Part shown: piece after piece, positions 38,250-45,483 of the stretch | Numbering within the stretch: the first letter of the stretch is position 1 | Layout of the letters: every line of letters starts with the position of its first letter | Source: Streptomyces nodosus | GTDB lineage: Bacteria; Actinomycetota; Actinomycetes; Streptomycetales; Streptomycetaceae | DNA: 64,000 nucleotides | Assembly (NCBI RefSeq): GCF_008704995.1 | Contig: NZ_CP023747.1 | Coordinates: forward strand, 3,684,501-3,748,500 | Direction of reading: 5' to 3' | Made by a program: the position numbers and the translations under genes | The notes under the pieces: generated by a model | The model's input: the letters and a program-made list of their open reading frames with translations, nothing else | Told to the model about the DNA's origin: nothing | The model's database searches: none

Positions 38250-38885
38250 CTACTCCGCGGCCCCGTAGAGCCGGTCGCCCGCGTCGCCCAGGCCCGGGAC
38301 GATGTAGCCGAGCTCGTTGAGGCGCTCGTCGACCGCGGCCGTCACCACCGTGACCGGGGTGCCCGCCAGCTCGCGCTCCACCACCTCGACGCCCTCCGGG
38401 GCGGCGAGCAGCACCACGGCCGTCACATCGTCCGCACCGCGCTTGATCAGCTCCTGGATCGCCGCGACCAGCGTTCCGCCGGTCGCGAGCATCGGGTCCA
38501 GGACGTACACCTGACGCCCCGAGAGGTCCTCCGGCATCCGCGAGGCATAGGTGGAGGCCTGCAGCGTCTCCTCGTTGCGGATCATGCCCAGGAAGCCCAC
38601 CTCGGCGGTCGGCAGCAGCCGGACCATGCCGTCCAGCATGCCGAGGCCGGCCCGCAGGATCGGCACCACCAAGGGACGCGGACGGGCGAGCTTGACGCCG
38701 GAGGTCGTGGCGACCGGGGTCTCGACGTCGACCTCTTCGGTGCGCACGTCCCGCGTGGCCTCATAGGCGAGCAGGGTGACGAGCTCGTCGGCGAGCCGAC
38801 GGAAGGTGGCCGAATCGGTACGCCGGTCGCGCAGCGTGGTGAGCTTGTGGGCGACCAAGGGGTGGTCGACGACGTGGAGACGCAT
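38250..38885 (-). CDS. upp: Uracil phosphoribosyltransferase
   Basis: Pyrimidine salvage: uracil + PRPP to UMP. The 211-residue length is typical. Diagnostic parts are [20 protein letters not shown] near the start, [15 protein letters not shown], the PRPP loop [18 protein letters not shown] and the uracil-binding tail [18 protein letters not shown]. The ATG at 38885 is 7 nt after TACTGT and has only GAGG close by, so the mRNA may be leaderless; the longer upstream frame is not conserved-looking. Single gene. Confidence 0.96.
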   Translation of the reverse strand: MRLHVVDHPLVAHKLTTLRDRRTDSATFRRLADELVTLLAYEATRDVRTEEVDVETPVATTSGVKLARPRPLVVPILRAGLGMLDGMVRLLPTAEVGFLGMIRNEETLQASTYASRMPEDLSGRQVYVLDPMLATGGTLVAAIQELIKRGADDVTAVVLLAAPEGVEVVERELAGTPVTVVTAAVDERLNELGYIVPGLGDAGDRLYGAAE

Positions 38886-39072
38886 GTCCTCAACAGTAGC
38901 CGGGCCCCGAGCGCCCGCCGCGCCCCCCTGCTCCGGCGCGCACCACCCCGCCCGGCGGGCCGCTCCTCGTCCCGGTCCGCCCCCGTCCATGGCACGGATC
39001 CCGCCATCGTCCGTGGCGTCGATCCCGCCATCGGAGGGAAAGTGGGAAGAACGCGACTGGGGTGGTGTGCCG

Positions 39073-39258
39073 ATGCCCGACCGGGAGTCCCCCGAGAAAT
39101 CCGAAGCGCAGGAGACGGACGCCGAGCGCATGCGGCGCAGGGCCAGGTTCCTGCGTGAACGCGCCGAGGCGCGTGAGCTGCGCGACCGCGTGCAGCCCCG
39201 CCGTGCCAAGGCCGCACGGCTGCGTCACGCCCTGCGCATGCGCACCTTCCGCTGGTAG
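39073..39258 (+). CDS. Small basic hypothetical protein
   Basis: 61 residues, strongly charged and likely helical: acidic start ([19 protein letters not shown]), then arginine-rich ([20 protein letters not shown]) and ending RMRTFRW. I do not recognise a family, and no catalytic motif is visible. It could bind nucleic acid or ribosomes. GTG 39067 is a near alternative start. It is convergent with nothing and lies between upp (divergent) and the tadA unit, and similar small genes occur next to upp in related genomes as I recall. Confidence that it is real comes from position and codon bias rather than homology. Confidence 0.55.
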   Translation: MPDRESPEKSEAQETDAERMRRRARFLRERAEARELRDRVQPRRAKAARLRHALRMRTFRW

Positions 39259-39442
39259 CGACGCGGCCGCCATGGGGGTGGCCGTGCGGCCACACGGCCC
39301 CGGGCCGCGTACGATCCCGCTCGTGGCGGCAACGAGTGCGCTGGTGAGTGGTCCACTCTGATCGGAGTAGCCAGGGCCGAAACGGCCAGACACAGGGAGC
39401 CGAAGACGTCCCCTGAACGCCTTGTTTCTGCCACGATTCCGA

Positions 39443-39476
39443 GTGGGCGGGGCTCGGAGAAGCACTCCCCGCCCAC
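39443..39476 (+). other. Hairpin in the leader of the tadA unit
   Basis: Perfect 10-bp arms gtgggcgggg (39443-39452) and ccccgcccac (39467-39476) with a 14-nt loop, 57 nt before the next start codon. It could be the terminator of the small basic gene or a leader structure for the tadA unit. Confidence 0.5.
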
Positions 39477-39533
39477 AACCTCCGCCGGGGGGACCGCCAA
39501 CCGGCACGCCTTAAGACCAGTGGGAGAGTCACG

Positions 39534-40064
39534 GTGTACTTCGCCGCACTGCTCGCGCGCACCGAAGACGGGTGGGAAGCGAGCGACACAGAGCTCGACG
39601 ATGTGGAAACCCTGTCGGATCTGACCGACCTGGCCCGTGACGCCTCCGTCGAGGAGGACACGGTGCTCGTACTCATCGAGCAGGAGGACACGTGGTTCGG
39701 CGTCGTCCGCGTGGAAGGCGAGGACGACCCTCGTATCTACGTCTCGGACGCCGCCGCCGCGGCCCGCAGCTCCTACGGCGAGATCCTGCTCACCGACGAA
39801 CTGCTCGGAAGGGAGCCCGGCGACGACACCGACGACCTGGACTCCCTCGACCTCGACGGCACGGAGGACGGTGAACCCGAGCCCGACGACGAGGACGGTC
39901 CCGGGACGGACGCCGCCGTACCGCACGGCCCCGTGGGCGACAGCGAGATCATCGACGACCTCGGGGTCGGCGAGAAGGAGTTGCGCGCCCTGGAGGCCTC
40001 GGACGCGCTCGGCTCGATCGCGGAGGCCCTGGGCGCCTCGGAAGTCCTGGAGACCGTCCGTTAG
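39534..40064 (+). CDS. tRNA adenosine deaminase-associated protein
   Basis: 176 residues, very acidic. It matches the actinobacterial family found directly upstream of tadA. The N-terminal domain (MYFAALLARTEDGWEASDTELDDV; LVLIEQEDTWFGVVRVEGEDDPRIYVSD) is globular, followed by a helix (SSYGEILLTDELLG), a long Asp/Glu-rich linker (about 95-130) and a C-terminal helix ALEASDALGSIAEALGASEVLE. The role is unknown, but strict linkage suggests a TadA partner or chaperone. The GTG at 39534 has GGGAGAG about 7 nt upstream. tadA begins 9 nt after its stop, so the two form an operon. Confidence 0.88.
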   Translation: MYFAALLARTEDGWEASDTELDDVETLSDLTDLARDASVEEDTVLVLIEQEDTWFGVVRVEGEDDPRIYVSDAAAAARSSYGEILLTDELLGREPGDDTDDLDSLDLDGTEDGEPEPDDEDGPGTDAAVPHGPVGDSEIIDDLGVGEKELRALEASDALGSIAEALGASEVLETVR

Positions 40065-40073
40065 GCGCACGGC

Positions 40074-40577
40074 ATGACCGAGGAGGGAACCCAGGCAGGC
40101 GCGACCGCCCCGGCCGCCGATCCGGTGCGCGATCCCTGGCGGGCCGCGATGCGGCTCGCCCTGGACGAGGCCGGCCGGGCGGCCGAGGGCGGTGACGTCC
40201 CGGTCGGCGCCGTCGTGCTGTCCGCGGACGGCTCGGTGCTCGCCACCGGTCACAACGAGCGCGAGGCGACCGGCGACCCCTCGGCCCACGCGGAGATCCT
40301 CGCGCTCCGCCGGGCCGCGGCGGCGCTCGGCGAGTGGCGGCTGCCCGGCTGCACCCTCGTCGTCACCCTGGAGCCCTGCACGATGTGCGCGGGCGCGGTG
40401 CAGCAGTCCCGGGTGGAGCGGCTGGTCTACGGCGCGCGCGACGAGAAGGCCGGCGCGGTCGGGTCGCTGTGGGACCTGGTGCGCGACCGGCGCCTCAACC
40501 ACCGCCCCGAGGTCATCGGCGGGGTGCTCGCGGACGAGTGCGCCCGGCTGCTCACGGACTTCTTCCGCGACCGCTGA
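40074..40577 (+). CDS. tadA: tRNA-specific adenosine-34 deaminase
   Basis: Converts A34 to inosine in tRNA-Arg(ACG), so that one tRNA reads CGU, CGC and CGA. 167 residues. Zinc/catalytic motifs are intact: His72-Ala-Glu74 (SAHAEILAL) and Pro101-Cys102-Thr-Met-Cys105 (EPCTMCAGAV), and GDVPVGAVVLS is also family-typical. The N-terminal 20 residues are a variable Ala/Pro-rich extension. ATG 40074 is preceded by few bases, with coupling to the upstream gene likely. Its substrate tRNA-Arg(ACG) is encoded at 56408-56480 in this same window. Confidence 0.95.
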   Translation: MTEEGTQAGATAPAADPVRDPWRAAMRLALDEAGRAAEGGDVPVGAVVLSADGSVLATGHNEREATGDPSAHAEILALRRAAAALGEWRLPGCTLVVTLEPCTMCAGAVQQSRVERLVYGARDEKAGAVGSLWDLVRDRRLNHRPEVIGGVLADECARLLTDFFRDR

Positions 40578-40645
40578 GACGGGCTCCCGGTGGCCCCCGG
40601 AAACGGATTTCAGACCACGGCCCCGGGTGGGGTAGGGTCTCTCTC

Positions 40646-40730
40646 GGTAGCGTGTCCGAGCGGCCGAAGGAGCTCGCCTCGAAAGCGAGTGTGGCGCAAG
40701 TCACCGAGGGTTCAAATCCCTCCGCTACCG
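40646..40730 (+). tRNA. tRNA-Ser(CGA)
   Basis: 85 nt, class II. The acceptor ggtagcg pairs with cgctacc, the anticodon loop ctcgaaa gives CGA, and the T loop ttcaaat is canonical. CCA is not encoded. TTCAGA (40609-40614) and TAGGGT (40633-40638), spacer 18, form a promoter that ends 7 nt before the tRNA. Confidence 0.97.
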
Positions 40731-40735
40731 CTGAA

Positions 40736-40766
40736 GAAGGGCCCCGTCATGAGACTGGGGCCCTTC
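40736..40766 (+). terminator. Terminator after tRNA-Ser(CGA)
   Basis: 10-bp stem gaagggcccc (40736-40745) with 40757-40766, loop of 11 nt, directly after the tRNA. Confidence 0.8.
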
Positions 40767-41416
40767 GTGCTGTCAGCGGCGCCGGCGGGGTGGCGCACCG
40801 TCGACGGGGCCGGGGCTTCCGTGCGGGCGCGGCAGGACATCCACGCGGGCGTCCGGCGGCCGGTTCGCGCGATGTCCGGCGGCCCGGGGCAGTTGGTGCG
40901 GGCGTCCGGCCGACCCGGGCGCGTTCACACGGGCGCCCTGAAGGACCCCGTGTACGGCCCCCGCAGGCGCCTCGGCCCTCCCACACCCGAACGTGGTGAG
41001 GCCCCGGCGCACGCGAGGCGCCGGGGCCTCCACCCGCCCTCGGAGGACGGGGGAAACGGCTTCGGGGGATTCAGCCGCTTCCCCCGCTGAGGAAACGGGC
41101 CCCAAGCCCGCGCCGCGTCCCAGGAAAAAGACCACGCCGCGGACCCCGCAGTGGGGTCCGGTTCCCGTCCACCGGCCTCCTGCCAGATCCGGTGGACACC
41201 TCACATCCTGCTGTCCCCGAGCACCGGGAAGGTACGGCAAACGGCCCTGTTCCCGGGGCCATTGGTCCCTAAGGCGGTCTCCGCGCGCCCGATACGGACG
41301 GTCCTGACGAAGCCGGACCGATCCGCGATCTTTTGCGACACCCGAACAGCTGGCCGGGTTAGACTCACCGGCGGCGAACGTGGCCCCGCGGGGCGGAGGA
41401 GACGGGGGAGGCCGCC
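40767..41416. other. 650-bp region without a convincing gene, two orphan hairpins
   Basis: No open frame here has a credible start, family or codon pattern. It holds two strong hairpins that no annotated gene explains: 40998-41030 (13-bp arms gaggccccggcgc, 7-nt loop) and 41140-41160 (8-bp arms cggacccc, loop gcagt). TAGACT near 41361 may be a -10 box for the small membrane gene at 41417. An unrecognised small RNA is possible. Confidence 0.5.
40998..41030. terminator. Orphan terminator-like hairpin
   Basis: Perfect 13-bp arms (40998-41010 with 41018-41030) with loop acgcgag. It is 230 bp beyond the tRNA-Ser terminator and almost 390 bp before the next gene, so its transcript is unknown. Confidence 0.55.
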
Positions 41417-41593
41417 GTGGCGGCATCGGCAAAGAAGATCGTGCTCTACGCGATCGTGGTCTTCGTGTTCTATGTGATCATCACCGACCCCGCCGGGGCC
41501 GCCGGATACGTCCAGATAGGGTTCGAGGGCATCTCCAGCGGCGCCCAGGCCATCGGCCAGTTCATGACATGGGTCGCCGACGGGGCCGGCTGA
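41417..41593 (+). CDS. Small single-pass membrane protein (58 aa)
   Basis: 58 residues: MAASAKK, then a membrane helix IVLYAIVVFVFYVIITDPAG (residues 8-27), then a short mainly amphipathic tail GYVQIGFEGISSGAQAIGQFMTWVADGAG in which Gly/Ser repeats suggest helix packing. The GTG at 41417 has an excellent GGGGGAGG 6 nt upstream, which is the best evidence that this gene is real. I do not recognise a family. It lies 57 nt upstream of the Dabb gene on the same strand and could be co-transcribed. It is too short for the usual ORF cutoff and easily missed. Confidence 0.8.
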   Translation: MAASAKKIVLYAIVVFVFYVIITDPAGAAGYVQIGFEGISSGAQAIGQFMTWVADGAG

Positions 41594-41650
41594 GGCCCCC
41601 TGGGCCGCGCGGCCGCCGTCGTCGTACCCCTGTCACCCCTGGGAGCGCCC

Positions 41651-41944
41651 GTGATCCGGCACCTGGTCCTCTTCAAGCTCAACGAGGGCGTCCAGCGCGA
41701 CGACCCGCGCGTCATGGAGGGCGTACGCGCCTTCGAGGCGCTGGGCGACGTGATCGACGAGCTGCGCTCCTGGGAGTGCGCCTGGAACATCAGCGACCGG
41801 CCCATCGCCTATGACTTCGCGATCAACTCGGCGGTGGACAACAAGGACGCGCTGCGGAGCTACCTGGAGCACCCGGCGCACCAGGCGGGCGTCGCCCTGT
41901 GGCGCGAATTCGCCACTTGGGTGATCGCCGACTACGAAATCTGA
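41651..41944 (+). CDS. Dabb-domain (stress-responsive A/B barrel) protein
   Basis: 97-residue dimeric alpha/beta-barrel protein. It begins MIRHLVLFKLNEGVQRDD, the hallmark of the Dabb family, with LRSWECAWNISDRPIAYDFAINSAVDNKDALRSYLEHPAHQ in outline (YDFAINSAVDNKDALRSYL and HPAHQAG). Dabb proteins act as small cyclases or stress proteins in other organisms; the substrate here is unknown. The GTG at 41651 has GGGAG 6 nt upstream. Terminator follows. Confidence 0.9.
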   Translation: MIRHLVLFKLNEGVQRDDPRVMEGVRAFEALGDVIDELRSWECAWNISDRPIAYDFAINSAVDNKDALRSYLEHPAHQAGVALWREFATWVIADYEI

Positions 41945-41983
41945 GCGACACCGCCCACCCATTCCGGGCGACACCGCCCGCAG

Positions 41984-42014
41984 AGCCCCCCACCGGACCG
42001 GTGGGGGGCTTTCC
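41984..42014 (+). terminator. Terminator after Dabb gene
   Basis: Stem agccccccacc (41984-41994) with 42000-42010 around a short ggacc loop, followed by a ttt run (42011-42012 and beyond). Separates the Dabb gene from sigF. Confidence 0.88.
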
Positions 42015-42149
42015 TGCTGATGTGGCCGAATTCCTTCTCCAACACGGCGTTATGCGGTGCTTGCGCACCATGTCCATTTCTTGTGATGCTATGACCGCTT
42101 TTGACAGTGAACTTCATGGATGTGGACGGATGAAGAGGTGGCGTTGACC

Positions 42150-43034
42150 GTGTCGGCCAGTACCGCGCCACCCCAGGACGAGGCTCCCGCCCCCGCCCCC
42201 GGCCGGCCCCAGGAAACCGCCACGGCCCCCGACGACCCCCAGGAATCCGCCCAGACCGCCGCGCACAAGCGCCGCGGCGCCGACACCCGGGCGCTCACCC
42301 AGATGCTCTTCGCCGAGCTCAAGGAGCTGGAGCCGGGCACCCCCGAGCACCACCGCGTGCGCGGGGCGCTCATCGAGGCGAACCTCCCACTGGTGCGCTA
42401 CGCGGCCGCCCGTTTCCGCTCCCGCAACGAGCCCATGGAGGACGTCGTCCAGGTCGGCACCATCGGCCTGATCAACGCCATCGACCGCTTCGACCCGGAG
42501 CGGGGCGTGCAGTTCCCGACCTTCGCGATGCCGACCGTCGTCGGCGAGATCAAGCGGTACTTCCGGGACAACGTCCGCACGGTCCACGTCCCGCGCCGGC
42601 TGCACGAGCTGTGGGTGCAGGTCAACAGCGCGACCGAGGACCTGACGACGGCCTACGGACGCTCCCCCACCACGGCCGAGATCGCGGAGCGGCTGCGGAT
42701 CACGGAGGAGGAGGTGACCTCCTGTATCGAGGCGGGCCGCTCCTATCACGCCACCTCGCTGGAGGCCGCCCAGGAGGGCGACGGACTGCCGGGCCTGCTC
42801 GACCGGCTGGGCTACGAGGACCCCGCACTCGACGGGGTCGAGCACCGCGACCTGGTCCGGCATCTGCTCGTGCAGCTGCCCGAGCGGGAGCAGCGGATCC
42901 TGCTGCTGCGCTACTACAGCAATCTGACCCAGTCCCAGATCAGCGCCGAACTGGGAGTCTCCCAGATGCATGTGTCAAGGCTCCTCGCCAGGAGCTTCGC
43001 GCGATTGCGATCCGCAAACAGAATCGACGCGTAG
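42150..43034 (+). CDS. sigF: RNA polymerase sigma factor SigF (SigB/F/G family)
   Basis: 294 residues, a group 3 sigma factor of the SigB/SigF type. An Ala/Pro/Gln-rich N-terminus (about 45 residues) precedes region 2 ([65 protein letters not shown]), region 3 ([33 protein letters not shown]) and region 4 ([40 protein letters not shown]). In S. coelicolor SigF is a late sporulation sigma; assignment rests on its sequence and on the sigF-sigN order. The GTG at 42150 has GAGGTGG 8 nt upstream, whereas the ATG at 42120 has none. A perfect -35 TTGACA (42101-42106) lies upstream, but no matching -10. Confidence 0.93.
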   Translation: MSASTAPPQDEAPAPAPGRPQETATAPDDPQESAQTAAHKRRGADTRALTQMLFAELKELEPGTPEHHRVRGALIEANLPLVRYAAARFRSRNEPMEDVVQVGTIGLINAIDRFDPERGVQFPTFAMPTVVGEIKRYFRDNVRTVHVPRRLHELWVQVNSATEDLTTAYGRSPTTAEIAERLRITEEEVTSCIEAGRSYHATSLEAAQEGDGLPGLLDRLGYEDPALDGVEHRDLVRHLLVQLPEREQRILLLRYYSNLTQSQISAELGVSQMHVSRLLARSFARLRSANRIDA

Positions 43035-43059
43035 CCCGGGAGGGCGAAACCCGCCCGGG
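43035..43059 (+). terminator. Terminator after sigF
   Basis: cccggg (43035-43040) pairs with 43054-43059, and an inner ggg/ccc encloses cgaaa, with one mismatch. It ends the sigF transcript before the sigN promoter region. Confidence 0.7.
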
Positions 43060-43128
43060 GCCTGTTCCCTGCGGTTTTTTGCTGAAGATCCCTCAGAACC
43101 CTTCCTGCCAGGGCGCATTCACGTTTCG

Positions 43129-43168
43129 CATGTCGACATGTCACTACAGCGTGTTGACGACATGTGAC
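43129..43168 (+). promoter_or_regulatory. Repeated CGACATGTSAC motif upstream of sigN
   Basis: CGACATGTCAC at 43134-43144 and CGACATGTGAC at 43158-43168 are 24 bp apart start to start. The first lies in a perfect 12-bp palindrome catgtcgacatg (43129-43140). They precede the sigN start by 112-151 bp, where an activator or autoregulatory site is expected. Confidence 0.4.
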
Positions 43169-43279
43169 ATTCTTCCGGAAGCGCGTTTGCCGCAGCCTCG
43201 CCGCCGGTATGCAGGTGGAGGCTGCGTTCCTCCGACGGGAGCGTCCGCCGCGACCGTCCCGCGACCCAAAGGGGGTGGC

Positions 43280-44191
43280 ATGTCCGCAGAACAGGGCAGC
43301 TCGAAGGTGCTCACGCTCATGCCGAGCGACTCCGCGACCGACGTGCTCCAGGACCTTCAGGCCCCTCAGGACCTCCCGGGTGCCGAGACCCTTCCGGCCC
43401 CCGAGGCCCAGGACCTTCCGTCCTCCGAGGCCATCGACACCCGCACCCTGTCCCGCTCCCTCTTCCTGCGGCTCGCCGCACTCGACGACAACAGCCCGGA
43501 GCGTGCCTACGTCCGGGACACGCTCATCGAGCTGAACCTCCCGCTGGTGCGCTACGCAGCCGCGCGCTTCCGCAGCCGCAACGAGCCGATGGAGGACATC
43601 GTCCAGGTCGGCACGATCGGCCTGATCAAGGCGATCGACCGCTTCGACTGCGAACGGGGCGTGGAATTCCCGACGTTCGCGATGCCGACCGTCGTCGGCG
43701 AGATCAAGCGGTTCTTCCGGGACACCTCGTGGTCGGTGCGGGTGCCGCGCCGCCTCCAGGAGCTGCGGCTGGCCCTCACCAAGGCCAGCGACGAGCTCTC
43801 GCAGAAGCTGGACCGCTCGCCGACGGTCACCGAACTCGCCACCGCGCTCGGGGTGTCGGAGGAGGACGTGGTCGACGGGCTGGCCGTCGGCAACGCGTAC
43901 ACGGCCTCCTCGCTGGACTCCCCGGCCCCCGAGGACGACGGCGGCGAGGGCTCCCTCGCGGACCGCCTCGGCTACGAGGACTCGGCCCTGGAGGGCGTGG
44001 AGTACCGCGAGTCCCTCAAGCCGCTGCTGGCCAAACTCCCGCCCCGCGAGCGGCGGATCATCATGCTGCGCTTCTTCGCCAACATGACGCAGTCGCAGAT
44101 CGGCGACGAGGTCGGCATCTCACAGATGCATGTCTCCCGGCTGCTCACCCGCACCCTGGCGCAGCTGCGGGAGGGCCTGATCTCGGACTGA
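43280..44191 (+). CDS. sigN: RNA polymerase sigma factor SigN (SigB/F/G family)
   Basis: 303 residues, paralogue of the adjacent SigF. The N-terminal ~60 residues are variable and Pro/Leu/Asp-rich. Region 2 differs from SigF at a few positions ([30 protein letters not shown]), and region 4 reads [41 protein letters not shown]. Identity with SigF is high in region 2.1-2.4 and low at the N-terminus, so promoter specificity may overlap. The ATG at 43280 has GGGGGTGG 3-8 nt upstream. Neither SigF nor SigN has an anti-sigma gene nearby. In S. coelicolor the second gene of this pair is sigN (role in aerial development), which I follow here. Confidence 0.9.
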   Translation: MSAEQGSSKVLTLMPSDSATDVLQDLQAPQDLPGAETLPAPEAQDLPSSEAIDTRTLSRSLFLRLAALDDNSPERAYVRDTLIELNLPLVRYAAARFRSRNEPMEDIVQVGTIGLIKAIDRFDCERGVEFPTFAMPTVVGEIKRFFRDTSWSVRVPRRLQELRLALTKASDELSQKLDRSPTVTELATALGVSEEDVVDGLAVGNAYTASSLDSPAPEDDGGEGSLADRLGYEDSALEGVEYRESLKPLLAKLPPRERRIIMLRFFANMTQSQIGDEVGISQMHVSRLLTRTLAQLREGLISD

Positions 44192-44490
44192 CCCGTACGG
44201 GATCCCCGACGGGCGGCCGGGGGCGGCCGGTCCGCCCGGCGGGGGTTCCGCGTCGACGGCGTGCCGGCCGCACCCCGGCGCGCGAGGTCCCGGGGGATGC
44301 GTTCGCAAGGCCGTCGAGGCGCCGTACCGGCTCCTCGACGGTCGTCGCACGACCCGGCGCGACCGGCCGGCCCGGTGAAGTTGAACTGGACGATGTGCGT
44401 CGACTCGGGGCGATGCCGCGGGGCATGCGCACAGAGACGCGGGACGTGTTCGTCCAGAGGGAGAGGGCCCGTCCTGCCCTGTGACGTCGG
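44192..44490. other. Intergenic region after sigN, no gene
   Basis: 299 bp between sigN and the convergent small membrane gene. No open frame here is credible, and no perfect terminator hairpin was found. Confidence 0.5.
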
Positions 44491-44685
44491 TTACTTCAGC
44501 GCGAGCCAGGCGACCGCGACGACGATCACCACGGCGACGACGACGCCGAGGATCAGACCGACGCGAGGCCCGGACGAGGCGGACGCCGTCTGCTCGCCCT
44601 GCGGCGACTCGTCGACGAACGCACGGAACATCTGCGTGCTGCCGGCGGGGTCGTGGTTGCCCTGGGGGCCCTGGGTGTTAGCCAT
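44491..44685 (-). CDS. Small membrane protein with C-terminal helix
   Basis: 64 residues, tail-anchored in appearance: a hydrophilic Gln/Gly/Pro-rich N-terminus (MANTQGPQGNHDPAG), then an acidic stretch and a single C-terminal membrane helix VGLILGVVVAVVIVVAVAWL (about residues 43-62) ending LK. No family recognised. The start ATG at 44685 follows TAGGGT (44694-44699) by 8 nt without a ribosome site, so it may be leaderless. An upstream ATG at 44709 is less likely. Convergent with sigN. Confidence 0.65.
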   Translation of the reverse strand: MANTQGPQGNHDPAGSTQMFRAFVDESPQGEQTASASSGPRVGLILGVVVAVVIVVAVAWLALK

Positions 44686-44857
44686 GGCCCAGGACCCTAG
44701 CGAATCCATGGGGGCCGCCCAAGTGGGGGTGAGGCCTTCACACCCTCCTCGACCGGACGAACACTATTCGAACACCGGAGGGGCCCCGCCCCTTCATCCG
44801 GTCCCGCCCCACGCCTCGCGGATCCACTCCCACCTGCGGGTTTACATTCGCCAATAC

Positions 44858-44940
44858 TTGCCTTTGCAAACTTTTTAGCGCCGGACGCCCCAGTTAGTTT
44901 GCCTGCAGCAACCAATCTTTTCTATGGTTGCCCTAAGCAA
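44858..44940 (+). promoter_or_regulatory. MarR operator array and promoter
   Basis: Three inverted repeats TTGC-N4/5-GCAA: 44858-44869 (N4), 44899-44911 (N5) and 44928-44940 (N5). A promoter fits between and over them: TTGCCT 44899-44904, spacer 18, TATGGT 44923-44928. The array lies 18-100 bp upstream of the marR start, so it is very probably the autoregulatory operator. Confidence 0.65.
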
Positions 44941-44957
44941 CAAATCGGGGAGATGTC

Positions 44958-45470
44958 ATGGCCGAGCGGGCGCAGTTCGAGGAACTGGCACGTCAGCTCA
45001 GCGCCGTCGGTGCCGTGAAGAGAGACCTCGGGCGGATCCTGCCGCCCGGCTGTCCGGGCGGTTCCGCCGCCGCGCTGACCCTGCTGGGCCGTCATGGCGA
45101 CATGCGGATGAGCAAGCTCGCGGAGCTGCTCGCGGTCGACATGTCGGTCACCAGCCGTCATGTCGCACACGCAGCGGACCGCGGATGGATCATGCGCTCT
45201 CCCGACCCGACGGACAAGCGCTCCCGCATCCTGCGTCTGACGACCGCCGGCCGGGCCCAGCTCGACGAACTGTCCCGGCGCACCACAGAACTGCTGGCCG
45301 AGCGGCTGAGCACCTGGTCCGACGACGACCTGGGCCATCTCACCCGGCTCCTGACCCGGCTGCGGGAGAACTTCGGCGACTGCCGTTCCGCGCCCCGGCT
45401 CGCGCACGTCGTGTCCGCGCCCCCGTCCGTTGCTGACCGGAACACCCGTACACCCGCACAGGGAACATAA
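44958..45470 (+). CDS. MarR family transcriptional regulator
   Basis: 170 residues. Winged-helix MarR fold: an N-terminal helix (FEELARQLSAVGAVKRDLGR), MRMSKLAELLAVDMSVTSRHVAHAADRGWIMRSPDPTDKRSRILRLT covering the recognition helix (LLAVDMSVTSRHV) and the wing (DPTDKRSRILRLT), and a long C-terminal helix. The tail (RNTRTPAQGT) is disordered. It is the first gene of a three-gene unit with an MFS pump (13-nt gap) and a YceI-like protein, so it probably represses the pump until a ligand binds. ATG 44958 has GGGGAGAT 4 nt upstream. Confidence 0.92.
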   Translation: MAERAQFEELARQLSAVGAVKRDLGRILPPGCPGGSAAALTLLGRHGDMRMSKLAELLAVDMSVTSRHVAHAADRGWIMRSPDPTDKRSRILRLTTAGRAQLDELSRRTTELLAERLSTWSDDDLGHLTRLLTRLRENFGDCRSAPRLAHVVSAPPSVADRNTRTPAQGT

Positions 45471-45483
45471 GAAAAGGAAGCCC

